Shown here: one piece after another, positions 14,360 through 20,509 of the stretch | How the letters are laid out: each line of letters begins with the position of its first letter | How positions within the stretch are numbered: position 1 is the first letter of the stretch | DNA from: JAQGHB01 sp036384495 | Lineage (GTDB): Bacteria > Patescibacteriota > Saccharimonadia > Saccharimonadales > UBA4665 | Length of the DNA stretch: 20,509 nt | Direction of reading: 5' to 3' | Assembly (NCBI GenBank): GCA_036384495.1 | Contig: DASVMD010000072.1 | Coordinates: forward strand, 1-20,509 | Made by a program: the position numbers and the translations under genes | Notes under the pieces: model-generated | The model's database searches: none | Told to the model about the DNA's origin: nothing | The model's input: only the letters and a program-made list of their open reading frames with translations

Positions 14360-14959
14360 CTACTTGGTGGCGTCGAAGCGTTGTTGTACTTCGTGCCAGT
14401 TCACCACGTGCCACCAAGCTTTGATGTAGTCGGGGCGTTTGTAGGTGTAATCCAGATAGTAGGCGTGCTCCCAGACGTCGAGACCGAGCAGCGGTTCTGC
14501 CCCGCCGGTCATGAGCGGCGAATCCTGGTTCGGGGTGGTTACAATCGAAAGATCTGGCTGCAGCCATGCCCAGCCGCTGCCAAATACGCCGGTAGCTTTG
14601 GCGCTAAATTCGTCCATGAAGCCTTGGAAGTTGCCATACTTGGCATTCAACGCATCGGCTAGCGCGCCTTTTGGTTCTACGCCGCCGTCTGGTGACATGA
14701 ATTTCCAGAATAGTGTGTGGTTGTAGTGGCCGCCTCCGTGGTTGCGTATGGCGGTGCGAACTCCTTCTGGCAGCGAATCAATCTGTTGCAGCAGTTCTTC
14801 GAGTGACTTTGAGCTAAGTTCAGGTGCCTGCTCTAGTGCGGCGTTGAGCTTGTCGACATATGTCTGATGATGCTTGCTGTGGTGCAACTCCATTATGGCC
14901 TTACTAATGTAGGTGCCGAAAGCGTCGTAATCATAGTCTAGATCTGGTAGCGTGTACAT
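14360..14959 (-). CDS. sodA: Superoxide dismutase, manganese type
   Basis: This 199-residue enzyme converts superoxide to oxygen and hydrogen peroxide. All four metal ligands are in place: His26 in MELHHSKHH, His81 in HYNHTLFW, Asp161 and His165 in DVWEHAYY. The residues that distinguish metal types favour manganese: GGGH at 75-78 and a Gln in TTPNQDSPLM (Gln145). Cambialistic use of iron is possible. There is no signal peptide, so it is cytoplasmic. GGAGG ten bases before the start is a strong ribosome binding site and a full promoter lies upstream. Length and motifs are standard. Manganese supply is an open question because the Nramp-like transporter in this window lacks the usual manganese-binding Met. 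Confidence 0.96.
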   Translation of the reverse strand: MYTLPDLDYDYDAFGTYISKAIMELHHSKHHQTYVDKLNAALEQAPELSSKSLEELLQQIDSLPEGVRTAIRNHGGGHYNHTLFWKFMSPDGGVEPKGALADALNAKYGNFQGFMDEFSAKATGVFGSGWAWLQPDLSIVTTPNQDSPLMTGGAEPLLGLDVWEHAYYLDYTYKRPDYIKAWWHVVNWHEVQQRFDATK

Positions 14960-14983
14960 AAGAATCCTCCATTTACATCTTTC

Positions 14984-15012
14984 AGTATAGGCTTACTGCG
15001 CGCGATTGTAAA
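14984..15012 (-). promoter_or_regulatory. Promoter of sodA
   Basis: The minus strand has TTTACA (15012-15007, 5/6), a 17-base spacer and TATACT (14989-14984, 5/6). This is the most canonical housekeeping-type promoter in the window; the predicted leader is about 18 bases and holds GGAGG. Confidence 0.6.
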
Positions 15013-15075
15013 AGCGCAGCCATATTGCCAGCACGGGGCTTTTTTGAGATGATCAGTGTATATTTGGAGGGTTTT

Positions 15076-15975
15076 ATGGATATTGCGGTGCGCACTCGGG
15101 GACTGACAAAAAAGTATGGTGATTTTACGGCTCTGGCGCCGCTTGATCTGGATATTAAAAAGGGTGAGGTTATGGGGTATCTGGGGCCAAATGGCGCCGG
15201 CAAAACCACAACGATTCGCCTGCTGCTGGGGCTAATCAAGCCCACAGCCGGCTCGGCGGAAATCTTTGGGCTGGATGCTCACACCCAAACCGTTGACGCT
15301 CACAAACGCATTGCCTATATTCCCGGCGAAACGGCCTTGTGGCCGTCTTTGACGGGCGCCGAGACGCTGCATTTACTGGGGCGCTTGCACGGCACGGTGG
15401 ACGAAAAGTATCAAGCCGAACTTATTAAGCGTTTCAGATTTGAGCCCAATAAAAAGGTTCGCACCTACTCTAAGGGTAATCGCCAAAAAATTAGTCTGAT
15501 CGCGGCGTTTTCGACGCGAGCCGATCTGTTGATCATGGACGAGCCGACCGCTGGCCTGGACCCGATCATGGAGCAGGCTTTTCGCCGAACGGTGCACGAA
15601 TCCAAGGCCGCCGGCCAAACGATCTTCTTGTCGTCGCATATTTTGGAAGAGGTGGAGACCTTGTGCGACCGGATTGCTATCTTGCGCGCTGGCCAGTTGG
15701 TGGAGCTTGGAACATTGCAGGAGATGCGCCACTTATCGGCGCTGAGTGTAGAGGCGACGTTCGACAAAGCGCCACCCAAGGTGGATCATATTCAAGGGGT
15801 CAGTGATGTGCGCGTGGTGGGGCGTCAGCTGAATTGTCAGGTGCGCGGGTCGATTGATCCGCTACTGGAGGTTTTGGCGGCGCACCATCCAAAAACACTC
15901 CTGAGCCGTGAACCGTCGCTCGAAGAGCTGTTTTTGTCTTTGTACGGTGATACGGCTGGCAAAAAACATGCGTAA
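15076..15975 (+). CDS. ABC-2 type exporter ATP-binding protein
   Basis: A 299-residue ATPase of the DrrA/CcmA class. Visible are Walker A GPNGAGKT (37-44), a signature written YSKGNRQK (131-138) in place of LSGGQ, as is usual in this exporter subgroup, Walker B LLIMDEP (151-157) followed by TAGLDP, and the H-loop His188 in SSHILEEVE. I chose 15076 because GGAGGG at 15066-15071 is correctly placed and the protein then begins one strand before the family core (MDIAVRTRGLTKKYG); the longer in-frame start at 15025 would add 17 unlikely residues. TATATT at 15059-15064 may be its -10. The gene overlaps the permease gene by eight bases. Typical roles are efflux of antibiotics or lipids; the substrate is unknown. 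Confidence 0.93.
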   Translation: MDIAVRTRGLTKKYGDFTALAPLDLDIKKGEVMGYLGPNGAGKTTTIRLLLGLIKPTAGSAEIFGLDAHTQTVDAHKRIAYIPGETALWPSLTGAETLHLLGRLHGTVDEKYQAELIKRFRFEPNKKVRTYSKGNRQKISLIAAFSTRADLLIMDEPTAGLDPIMEQAFRRTVHESKAAGQTIFLSSHILEEVETLCDRIAILRAGQLVELGTLQEMRHLSALSVEATFDKAPPKVDHIQGVSDVRVVGRQLNCQVRGSIDPLLEVLAAHHPKTLLSREPSLEELFLSLYGDTAGKKHA

Positions 15976-17587
15976 TATACTGCATCAAACGGTCATTGCT
16001 CGATTTGTAGCTCGCCGAAGTTTCCGCGGCGCGGCGCTGTGGGCGCTAGCTTTTGGAGTTATGGTGGCCTCTAAGGCTACCGGCTTTGCTTCGGCCTATC
16101 CAACAGAGGCCGAGCGTGCCAAGCTGGCGGCCACTTTTGGTAACAATATCGGGCTAAATGCCTTGCTTGGCGTGCCGCACCAGATCACTAGCGTTAAGGG
16201 CTTTGCCGTCTGGAATTCGCTGGGGATTGTCATGCTGATCGGCGCTATCTGGGGCTTTTTGCTAGCTACTAGGAACTTCCGCGGCGAAGAAGACAGCGGT
16301 CGCTGGGAAGTGTTGCTGTCTGGCGGGACGACTGCTCGACGGGCGACCGTTAACACCTTACTCGGCCTGGCAGCGAGCCTGGTGGTACTGTACGCAGTGG
16401 CAGCTGCTATTTTTATAAGTGTGGGACAGATGAAACAGATTGACTATAGCGCTCAGGGAGCGTTGTTTTTCGCGTTGGCGGTCGTTACGGCACCCCTGAT
16501 GTTTATTGCTTTAGGAGCATTCGCGAGCCAATTAATGCCGATTCGAGCCAAGGCGGCTGCTCTGTGTGCCGGTGTGTTCGGCCTGTCGTTTTTTGTGCGG
16601 GTTATTGCCGACGTCACCAGTCTGCACTGGCTGCTGGATTTTACGCCGCTGGGCTGGATTGAGCAGTTGCGACCCCTGTACGACAGCCAGCCAATATGGC
16701 TTGTCCCAATTGCTCTTTGGACGCTTGGTTTTGCCGCTGCGGCGGTGTACCTATCTGGTAAACGCGACTTGGGCGCCAGCATTATTCCAGATGCTGATAG
16801 CGCCGAGCCGCGCACCCGTCTGCTCAACTCGCCTCTGGGGGCGGCTGTTCGCTTGACTCGTACAACAGATGCGGCTTGGATTATTGGGCTCACCATTTTT
16901 GCGGGCTTTTTTGGCTTACTGGCTAAATCTGCTGCTCAGGCCTTTGCGCAGTCGGCAGCTACGCAACAGATTTTTAGCCGCCTCGCTAACTCCAGTCAAC
17001 AGATTGGCGCTACGGCTTTTCTGGGTGTTATATTTCTGCTGCTGATGACACTGTTGATGTCTTACGTAGCCAGCGCCATTGGCGCGGCCCGTGAAGATGA
17101 AGCCGAGGGATATCTGGATAACATGCTGGTGCGTCCCGTGGGGCGTCTGCAGTGGCTTACAGGGCGGATAGTATTGGTAGCGGGGGTTATCGTGGCGGTT
17201 GGCCTCCTATCGCCTTGTGCGGTCTGGCTGAGCCAGGCTTCGCAGCATCTTGGTTTGAGTTATCACATCCTTTTAGAGGCTGGTCTTAATGTCATGGCGC
17301 CAGCGGCCTTTTCGCTGGGTTTTGCGGTGTTTGTGATGGGTTTTTTGCCGCGCTTAACGACGACGCTATCGTATAGTCTGATCGCGTGGTCCTTTTTATT
17401 GCAAATGCTGAGTTCGGGTATCAACTTGAATCATTGGCTGCTGGATACCTCACTACTCCATCATGTTGCTCTGACCCCTGCCTCCTCGCCTAATTGGCAT
17501 GTCAATGCAGTGCTCGTAGGTATTGGCTTGGCGCTTGGTCTAGGTGGCCTAGCGCGCTTTTATCGACGAGATCTACAGACGGCGTAA
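15968..17587 (+). CDS. ABC-2 type exporter permease, double-length
   Basis: A 539-residue membrane protein with about 12 hydrophobic helices arranged as two halves, separated near residues 265-300 by a hydrophilic stretch (ADSAEPRTRLLNSPLGAAVRL). This double-length form is typical of actinobacterial polyketide-antibiotic-type exporter permeases rather than the single six-helix ABC-2 subunit. Motifs such as EEDSGRWEVLLSGGT in the first half and REDEAEGYLDNMLVRPVGR in the second are equivalent cytoplasmic coupling loops and show the internal duplication. I chose 15968 (MRNILHQTVIARF) because it overlaps the ATPase stop by eight bases; the in-frame start at 15908 would add 20 residues lying inside the ATPase gene. 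It ends eight bases from the convergent dockerin gene, with no room for a separate terminator. Confidence 0.88.
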   Translation: MRNILHQTVIARFVARRSFRGAALWALAFGVMVASKATGFASAYPTEAERAKLAATFGNNIGLNALLGVPHQITSVKGFAVWNSLGIVMLIGAIWGFLLATRNFRGEEDSGRWEVLLSGGTTARRATVNTLLGLAASLVVLYAVAAAIFISVGQMKQIDYSAQGALFFALAVVTAPLMFIALGAFASQLMPIRAKAAALCAGVFGLSFFVRVIADVTSLHWLLDFTPLGWIEQLRPLYDSQPIWLVPIALWTLGFAAAAVYLSGKRDLGASIIPDADSAEPRTRLLNSPLGAAVRLTRTTDAAWIIGLTIFAGFFGLLAKSAAQAFAQSAATQQIFSRLANSSQQIGATAFLGVIFLLLMTLLMSYVASAIGAAREDEAEGYLDNMLVRPVGRLQWLTGRIVLVAGVIVAVGLLSPCAVWLSQASQHLGLSYHILLEAGLNVMAPAAFSLGFAVFVMGFLPRLTTTLSYSLIAWSFLLQMLSSGINLNHWLLDTSLLHHVALTPASSPNWHVNAVLVGIGLALGLGGLARFYRRDLQTA

Positions 17588-17595
17588 GATGTTAC

Positions 17596-19161
17596 TTACA
17601 AACCGGTAGGATTCCAGTTATCACAGAGGATAGAGAGGTCGATGATATCAACGGTGCCGTTCCCGTCAAGGTCACCTTGGGCTCGCGTGGCGCCGCCTGA
17701 GTTGAACTTACCGAAGTTATCTGCGAGTGCGCCAACGTCGCCTATGTCGATTTTGCCATCGCCATCGCTATCGCCATCTTTATACGCGATGCCTACCTTG
17801 CTATTCGAGGCCCCAGACAGATTTCCTGCTGCGTCAACCGCTTTTACAGTGTACGTATAGCTGGCCTTGGAGGTACGCCCGGTATCTGTGTACGTAGTGC
17901 TAGTGGTGGTGGGGCTGGTGCCGATCAGTGTGCCATTTCGGTAGACGTTATAGCCGGCCACGCCGACGTTATCCGTGGAGGCATCCCATTTGAGCGTGAT
18001 AGCGGTGTTAGTATCGGTAAATACCTGCTTTAAGTTCTGCGGAGTCGATGGTGGCGTAGTTTCTGGAGGCGCAGCATCTGTGGTAACCGAGAGTGGTGTG
18101 CCCTGGGCAGCCGATAAGTTCCCTGCCGCATCAATCGCTTTTACGGTGTACGCGTAGGCAGTGCTGGCTGTGAGGCCAATATCGTTGTAGCTGGTGGTGC
18201 TAATCGGGCCGCCGGTGTTGCGTAGCGCACCATTGCGATACACATTGTAGCCAGTTACGCCCACATTGTCGGTAGATGCCGACCAGCTTAAGCTGACACT
18301 AGTAGAACTTTTGGACGGTGACGTTAAGCCTGCTGGGACGGTGGGTGCGGTAGTGTCTGCTGAGGTTGTTACGTTGACCGTGGCAGCACTGGAGAGATTG
18401 CCTGTAGCATCGCGTGCCTTAATTGTGTAGACATAGGCAGTACTTGGACTGCGACCGTTATCGGTATACGTAGTGCTAGTAGTGGTTGGGCTGGTGCCGA
18501 TCAGTGTGCCATTGCGATACACATTGTAGCCAGTTACGCCCACATTGTCGGTAGGAGCAGTCCAGTTTAACGTGACACTGGTGGCTGTTACGCCCGAACT
18601 TGTTGCGCCGGTTGGAGCATTTGGAGCTGTTTGATCAGTAGCAGTGTAGGTAGCGCCGGTAGTGTTGCCCACGCCGCCGAGGATATCGACATGGTCAGCG
18701 GTGTTAACGATGGCTGAAGTGCCGGCAAAGCTAATAGTTGAGCTACCGAGGGTGAGCGCTTTAAAGGTTAATACGGCCACATTTTGTTGTCCTGTTTTAG
18801 CAGTGGTGGCGCCGCGGGCGATGGCTACACTGCCAGTGCCGGTACGCGCTGGTACCTGAACGTCAAAAGCGCTGCTACTGGTCGCAGTGTCCTCGCCTAC
18901 ATATTGCAGCTGGCTGGAGTTGAATGTGAGATCTGCTTCGATGGCATTAACTGGCTCGGTACCGCTGTTTTCGACAATAGTCACGGTAAAGTTGCCACCA
19001 AGCGCCACCGTTCCGCTGGCTGGCGAGAGCGTGAGTGTATTAGTGGTTGCGGCGTGAGTAAAGGCCAAAATGTATACGCCGATGCCGGCAAAAATAACGG
19101 CGAAGAGGCTGGCGGTGAGCTGTGATTTGTTGAAGCGGTTGAGTGATTTGAGTTTTTTCAT
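17596..19161 (-). CDS. Secreted cohesin - three FN3 - dockerin protein
   Basis: A 521-residue exported protein. Residues 1-38 form a basic N-terminus and hydrophobic signal (SLFAVIFAGIGVYILAFTHA). Residues about 40-175 resemble a cohesin: LTLSPASGTVALGGNFTVTI, then AIEADLTFNSSQLQYVG, the usual DLTYDPAxL position. Three fibronectin type III domains follow (about 178-266, 270-361, 370-458), each with a VGVxGYNVYRNG strand. Residues about 462-516 are a dockerin with two calcium loops: DSDGDGKIDIGD (464-475) and DLDGNGTVDIID (497-508). With a cohesin at one end and a dockerin at the other, copies could link head to tail or dock to the cohesin protein encoded just upstream; this is inference. The gene starts nine bases after that gene's stop, so both are in one operon. 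Confidence 0.87.
   Translation of the reverse strand: MKKLKSLNRFNKSQLTASLFAVIFAGIGVYILAFTHAATTNTLTLSPASGTVALGGNFTVTIVENSGTEPVNAIEADLTFNSSQLQYVGEDTATSSSAFDVQVPARTGTGSVAIARGATTAKTGQQNVAVLTFKALTLGSSTISFAGTSAIVNTADHVDILGGVGNTTGATYTATDQTAPNAPTGATSSGVTATSVTLNWTAPTDNVGVTGYNVYRNGTLIGTSPTTTSTTYTDNGRSPSTAYVYTIKARDATGNLSSAATVNVTTSADTTAPTVPAGLTSPSKSSTSVSLSWSASTDNVGVTGYNVYRNGALRNTGGPISTTSYNDIGLTASTAYAYTVKAIDAAGNLSAAQGTPLSVTTDAAPPETTPPSTPQNLKQVFTDTNTAITLKWDASTDNVGVAGYNVYRNGTLIGTSPTTTSTTYTDTGRTSKASYTYTVKAVDAAGNLSGASNSKVGIAYKDGDSDGDGKIDIGDVGALADNFGKFNSGGATRAQGDLDGNGTVDIIDLSILCDNWNPTGL
17891..17937. repeat. Repeat A copy 1, in FN3 domain 3
   Basis: This 47-base stretch matches 18467-18513 at 45 of 47 positions. 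It encodes the TLIGTSPTTTSTTYTD strand-loop shared by FN3 domains 1 and 3 and points to recent duplication or gene conversion. Confidence 0.85.
18230..18275. repeat. Repeat B copy 1, in FN3 domain 2
   Basis: These 46 bases are identical to 18509-18554. They encode TDNVGVTGYNVYRNG, shared by FN3 domains 1 and 2. Confidence 0.88.
18467..18513. repeat. Repeat A copy 2, in FN3 domain 1
   Basis: Partner of 17891-17937, differing at two positions. It overlaps repeat B copy 2 by five bases, so FN3 domain 1 shares one block with domain 3 and the adjoining block with domain 2. Confidence 0.85.
18509..18554. repeat. Repeat B copy 2, in FN3 domain 1
   Basis: Identical over 46 bases to 18230-18275 in FN3 domain 2. 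Confidence 0.88.
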
Positions 19162-19170
19162 GGTTTCAGC

Positions 19171-20424
19171 CTATAGTTTTGATCCGTTATTGGCATCATT
19201 ATTTGTGGGATTTGTAGGTCGAATAATCTGGCCGACATGGGTAGGATCTGGATCTGGAGCAACTGGCTTGCTAACGTCTCCGACAACCATATTTTCGGTA
19301 GCGGCCAGTGGCGTGCCTCCCTTTGGCGGGTGAAATTTATTTTTACGAGGGATGACAAAGCCTGCTGCGCCGAGGCCAATAATTACGAGTAGTACGATAC
19401 TGTAGACGAGCCAGCTGGAATTATGCGAGGCTGCCAGCTTAATATTGAACTTCTGTAAGCTTTGATGCTCGGCCGTGGGCTTACTGACAGTAATCTTTTG
19501 GGTTTGCGTTTGGCCGTTGTAAGAAACCTTGACATCGTAGGAGCCGATGGGTACCGCTATAAAACCAGCCAAGCCATTCGGCGCGGTTTTAACGGTTTTA
19601 CCCTGGAGCGTCACGCTGGCGTTGTTTACGGGCTTGCCATCCTTGTCTTTAACATAGATGGCCACTAAGTACGAATTCTCGGGCAATAGCTGAGTGTTGC
19701 CGACAGCAGGTGTGGTAGTCTCCGTGCTTGCGTTCGGCGTGCTGCTTGAAGACCCAGTTGAAGAGGAGGTGCCCGAACTCGCCTTACTTGAGGATGAGGC
19801 GGTACTGCCACCTGATGATGATTTGGTGCTGGTGCCGGTGGCGCTGCCGCCACTCGAAGGCGCTGGAGCTGGAGGGTTTGCTGGAGGTGTCACGATAACG
19901 GCCTTGGTAACGAAGTTTGCCGGATTAGCCGCACCATTCCAGACATTGTGCCTATCGTCGTGGCGGACGATTTGCGAGCTTGAGGCAAAACTGACAGAGG
20001 TGCTACCTGAAGCGGCAAGTACTTTAAATCTTACAATGGCTACTTGTTTGGGGCCAGTGTAGGTGGCACCAAACGCTCCACGGCTCACGTTAACGGCGTT
20101 AGCGCTGGGGAAATTAACAAGGGCGAGGTCGGTAAAGGCGGAGCCGCTGCCATCGATGCTTTGGTACTGCAATACGGCTGGATCATAGGTAAGGTCGGCT
20201 TCTACGGAGTTGACTTGTTCGCTGGAGCTGTCTTCGGTGATAGTGAGGCTGACAGTGTCGCCTACGGTGTATGTGCCGCTAGATGGCGATAGGCTGAGGT
20301 TACCAACTTCTGCCTGGGCACTTCGGACGGTAAAGCCAATAACAGAGGCGCACAGCGCAAAAATAAGAACCCCTCGAATGACAGATGTTTTTATGTTTTT
20401 TCTTGGTTTGGTCGGAGTGGACAT
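19171..20424 (-). CDS. Membrane-anchored cohesin-domain surface protein
   Basis: A 417-residue protein. A signal peptide (basic 1-16, hydrophobic 17-33, cleavage site near SAQA-E at 39) precedes a cohesin-like domain (about 42-176: LSLSPSSGTYTVGDTVSLTI, then SVEADLTYDPAVLQYQS). A Pro and then Ser/Thr/Gly-rich linker (180-245) leads to an Ig-like domain of the carboxypeptidase-regulatory type (250-332, with DGKPVNNASVTLQGK and GLAGFIAVPIGSYDVKVSY). A single membrane helix (337-358) is followed by PRKNK and a Pro/Asn-rich cytoplasmic tail. The layout displays a cohesin on a stalk outside the cell. Its cohesin is similar to that of the downstream cohesin-dockerin protein, making it the likely cell anchor for that partner; binding is inferred. 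The ATG at 20424 has no obvious ribosome binding site. Confidence 0.86.
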   Translation of the reverse strand: MSTPTKPRKNIKTSVIRGVLIFALCASVIGFTVRSAQAEVGNLSLSPSSGTYTVGDTVSLTITEDSSSEQVNSVEADLTYDPAVLQYQSIDGSGSAFTDLALVNFPSANAVNVSRGAFGATYTGPKQVAIVRFKVLAASGSTSVSFASSSQIVRHDDRHNVWNGAANPANFVTKAVIVTPPANPPAPAPSSGGSATGTSTKSSSGGSTASSSSKASSGTSSSTGSSSSTPNASTETTTPAVGNTQLLPENSYLVAIYVKDKDGKPVNNASVTLQGKTVKTAPNGLAGFIAVPIGSYDVKVSYNGQTQTQKITVSKPTAEHQSLQKFNIKLAASHNSSWLVYSIVLLVIIGLGAAGFVIPRKNKFHPPKGGTPLAATENMVVGDVSKPVAPDPDPTHVGQIIRPTNPTNNDANNGSKL

Positions 20425-20453
20425 GTCTGGGAAACCAACTTACATTTATTAGA

Positions 20454-20493
20454 ACTATAGTCTATTTATACGGAAAAGTTTGCACAAACACAA
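20454..20493 (-). promoter_or_regulatory. Candidate promoter region of the cohesin operon
   Basis: The minus strand has TTGTGT (20493-20488), a 17-base spacer and TATAAA (20470-20465), plus a second possible -10, TATAGT (20459-20454). The predicted leader is 23-40 bases. The rest of 20425-20509 shows no gene or hairpin. Confidence 0.3.
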
Positions 20494-20509
20494 GCTGTAT
20501 TGTTGATAT

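Noticed and set aside
17891..18554. CRISPR-like or mobile repeat array
   Set aside because: The repeats lie in frame within FN3 domains and encode the same strands; they are internal protein repeats.

Overview
The window looks like a chromosomal segment of an ultrasmall Patescibacteria (CPR) organism, most likely Candidatus Saccharibacteria (TM7) or a close relative. This is inferred from the gene style: short operons with 1-8 base overlaps, many start codons lying almost on top of a -10 box, an N-terminal secretion signal of a kind I associate with that group, and a mix of actinobacterial-looking genes. The standard genetic code fits (TGA is used as a stop). No marker gene such as rRNA is present, so the assignment is tentative.

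Layout. 1-600 (minus strand): the start of a gene cut by the window edge, a small membrane protein and a complete tRNA-Ser(GGA). 652-2295 (plus): a 547-residue protein of no recognised family. 2356-4460 (plus): a two-gene MacB-type ABC exporter. 4467-5690 (minus): an accessory patch with a DUF4258/DUF2283 pair resembling a toxin-antitoxin module, then a gene split by an in-frame TAA. 5727-14959 (minus): a long run of housekeeping and stress genes: an unusual Nramp-family metal transporter, a VKOR-type disulfide enzyme, a STAS-like/winged-helix protein, a CvpA-trypsin protease resembling mycobacterial MarP, undecaprenyl-diphosphatase (uppP), a small helix-turn-helix protein, the complete oxidative pentose phosphate set (pgl-gnd-zwf), a DJ-1/PfpI protein and a manganese-type superoxide dismutase. 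15076-17587 (plus): a second, ABC-2 type exporter. 17596-20424 (minus): two secreted proteins with cohesin domains, one also carrying three FN3 domains and a C-terminal dockerin.

How the genes may work together. The 7-15 kb block reads as a redox and envelope-stress neighbourhood: NADPH supply (zwf, gnd), superoxide removal (sodA), a DJ-1 protein, extracytoplasmic disulfide formation (VKOR), and a periplasmic-side protease whose two conserved cysteines match the disulfide of MarP. The most unusual element is the cohesin/dockerin pair at the right end: one cohesin protein is anchored in the membrane, the other has a cohesin at one end and a dockerin at the other, an architecture that could build an anchored surface fibre. 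A recurring feature is a -10 box only 5-8 bases before the start codon, suggesting frequent leaderless transcription.
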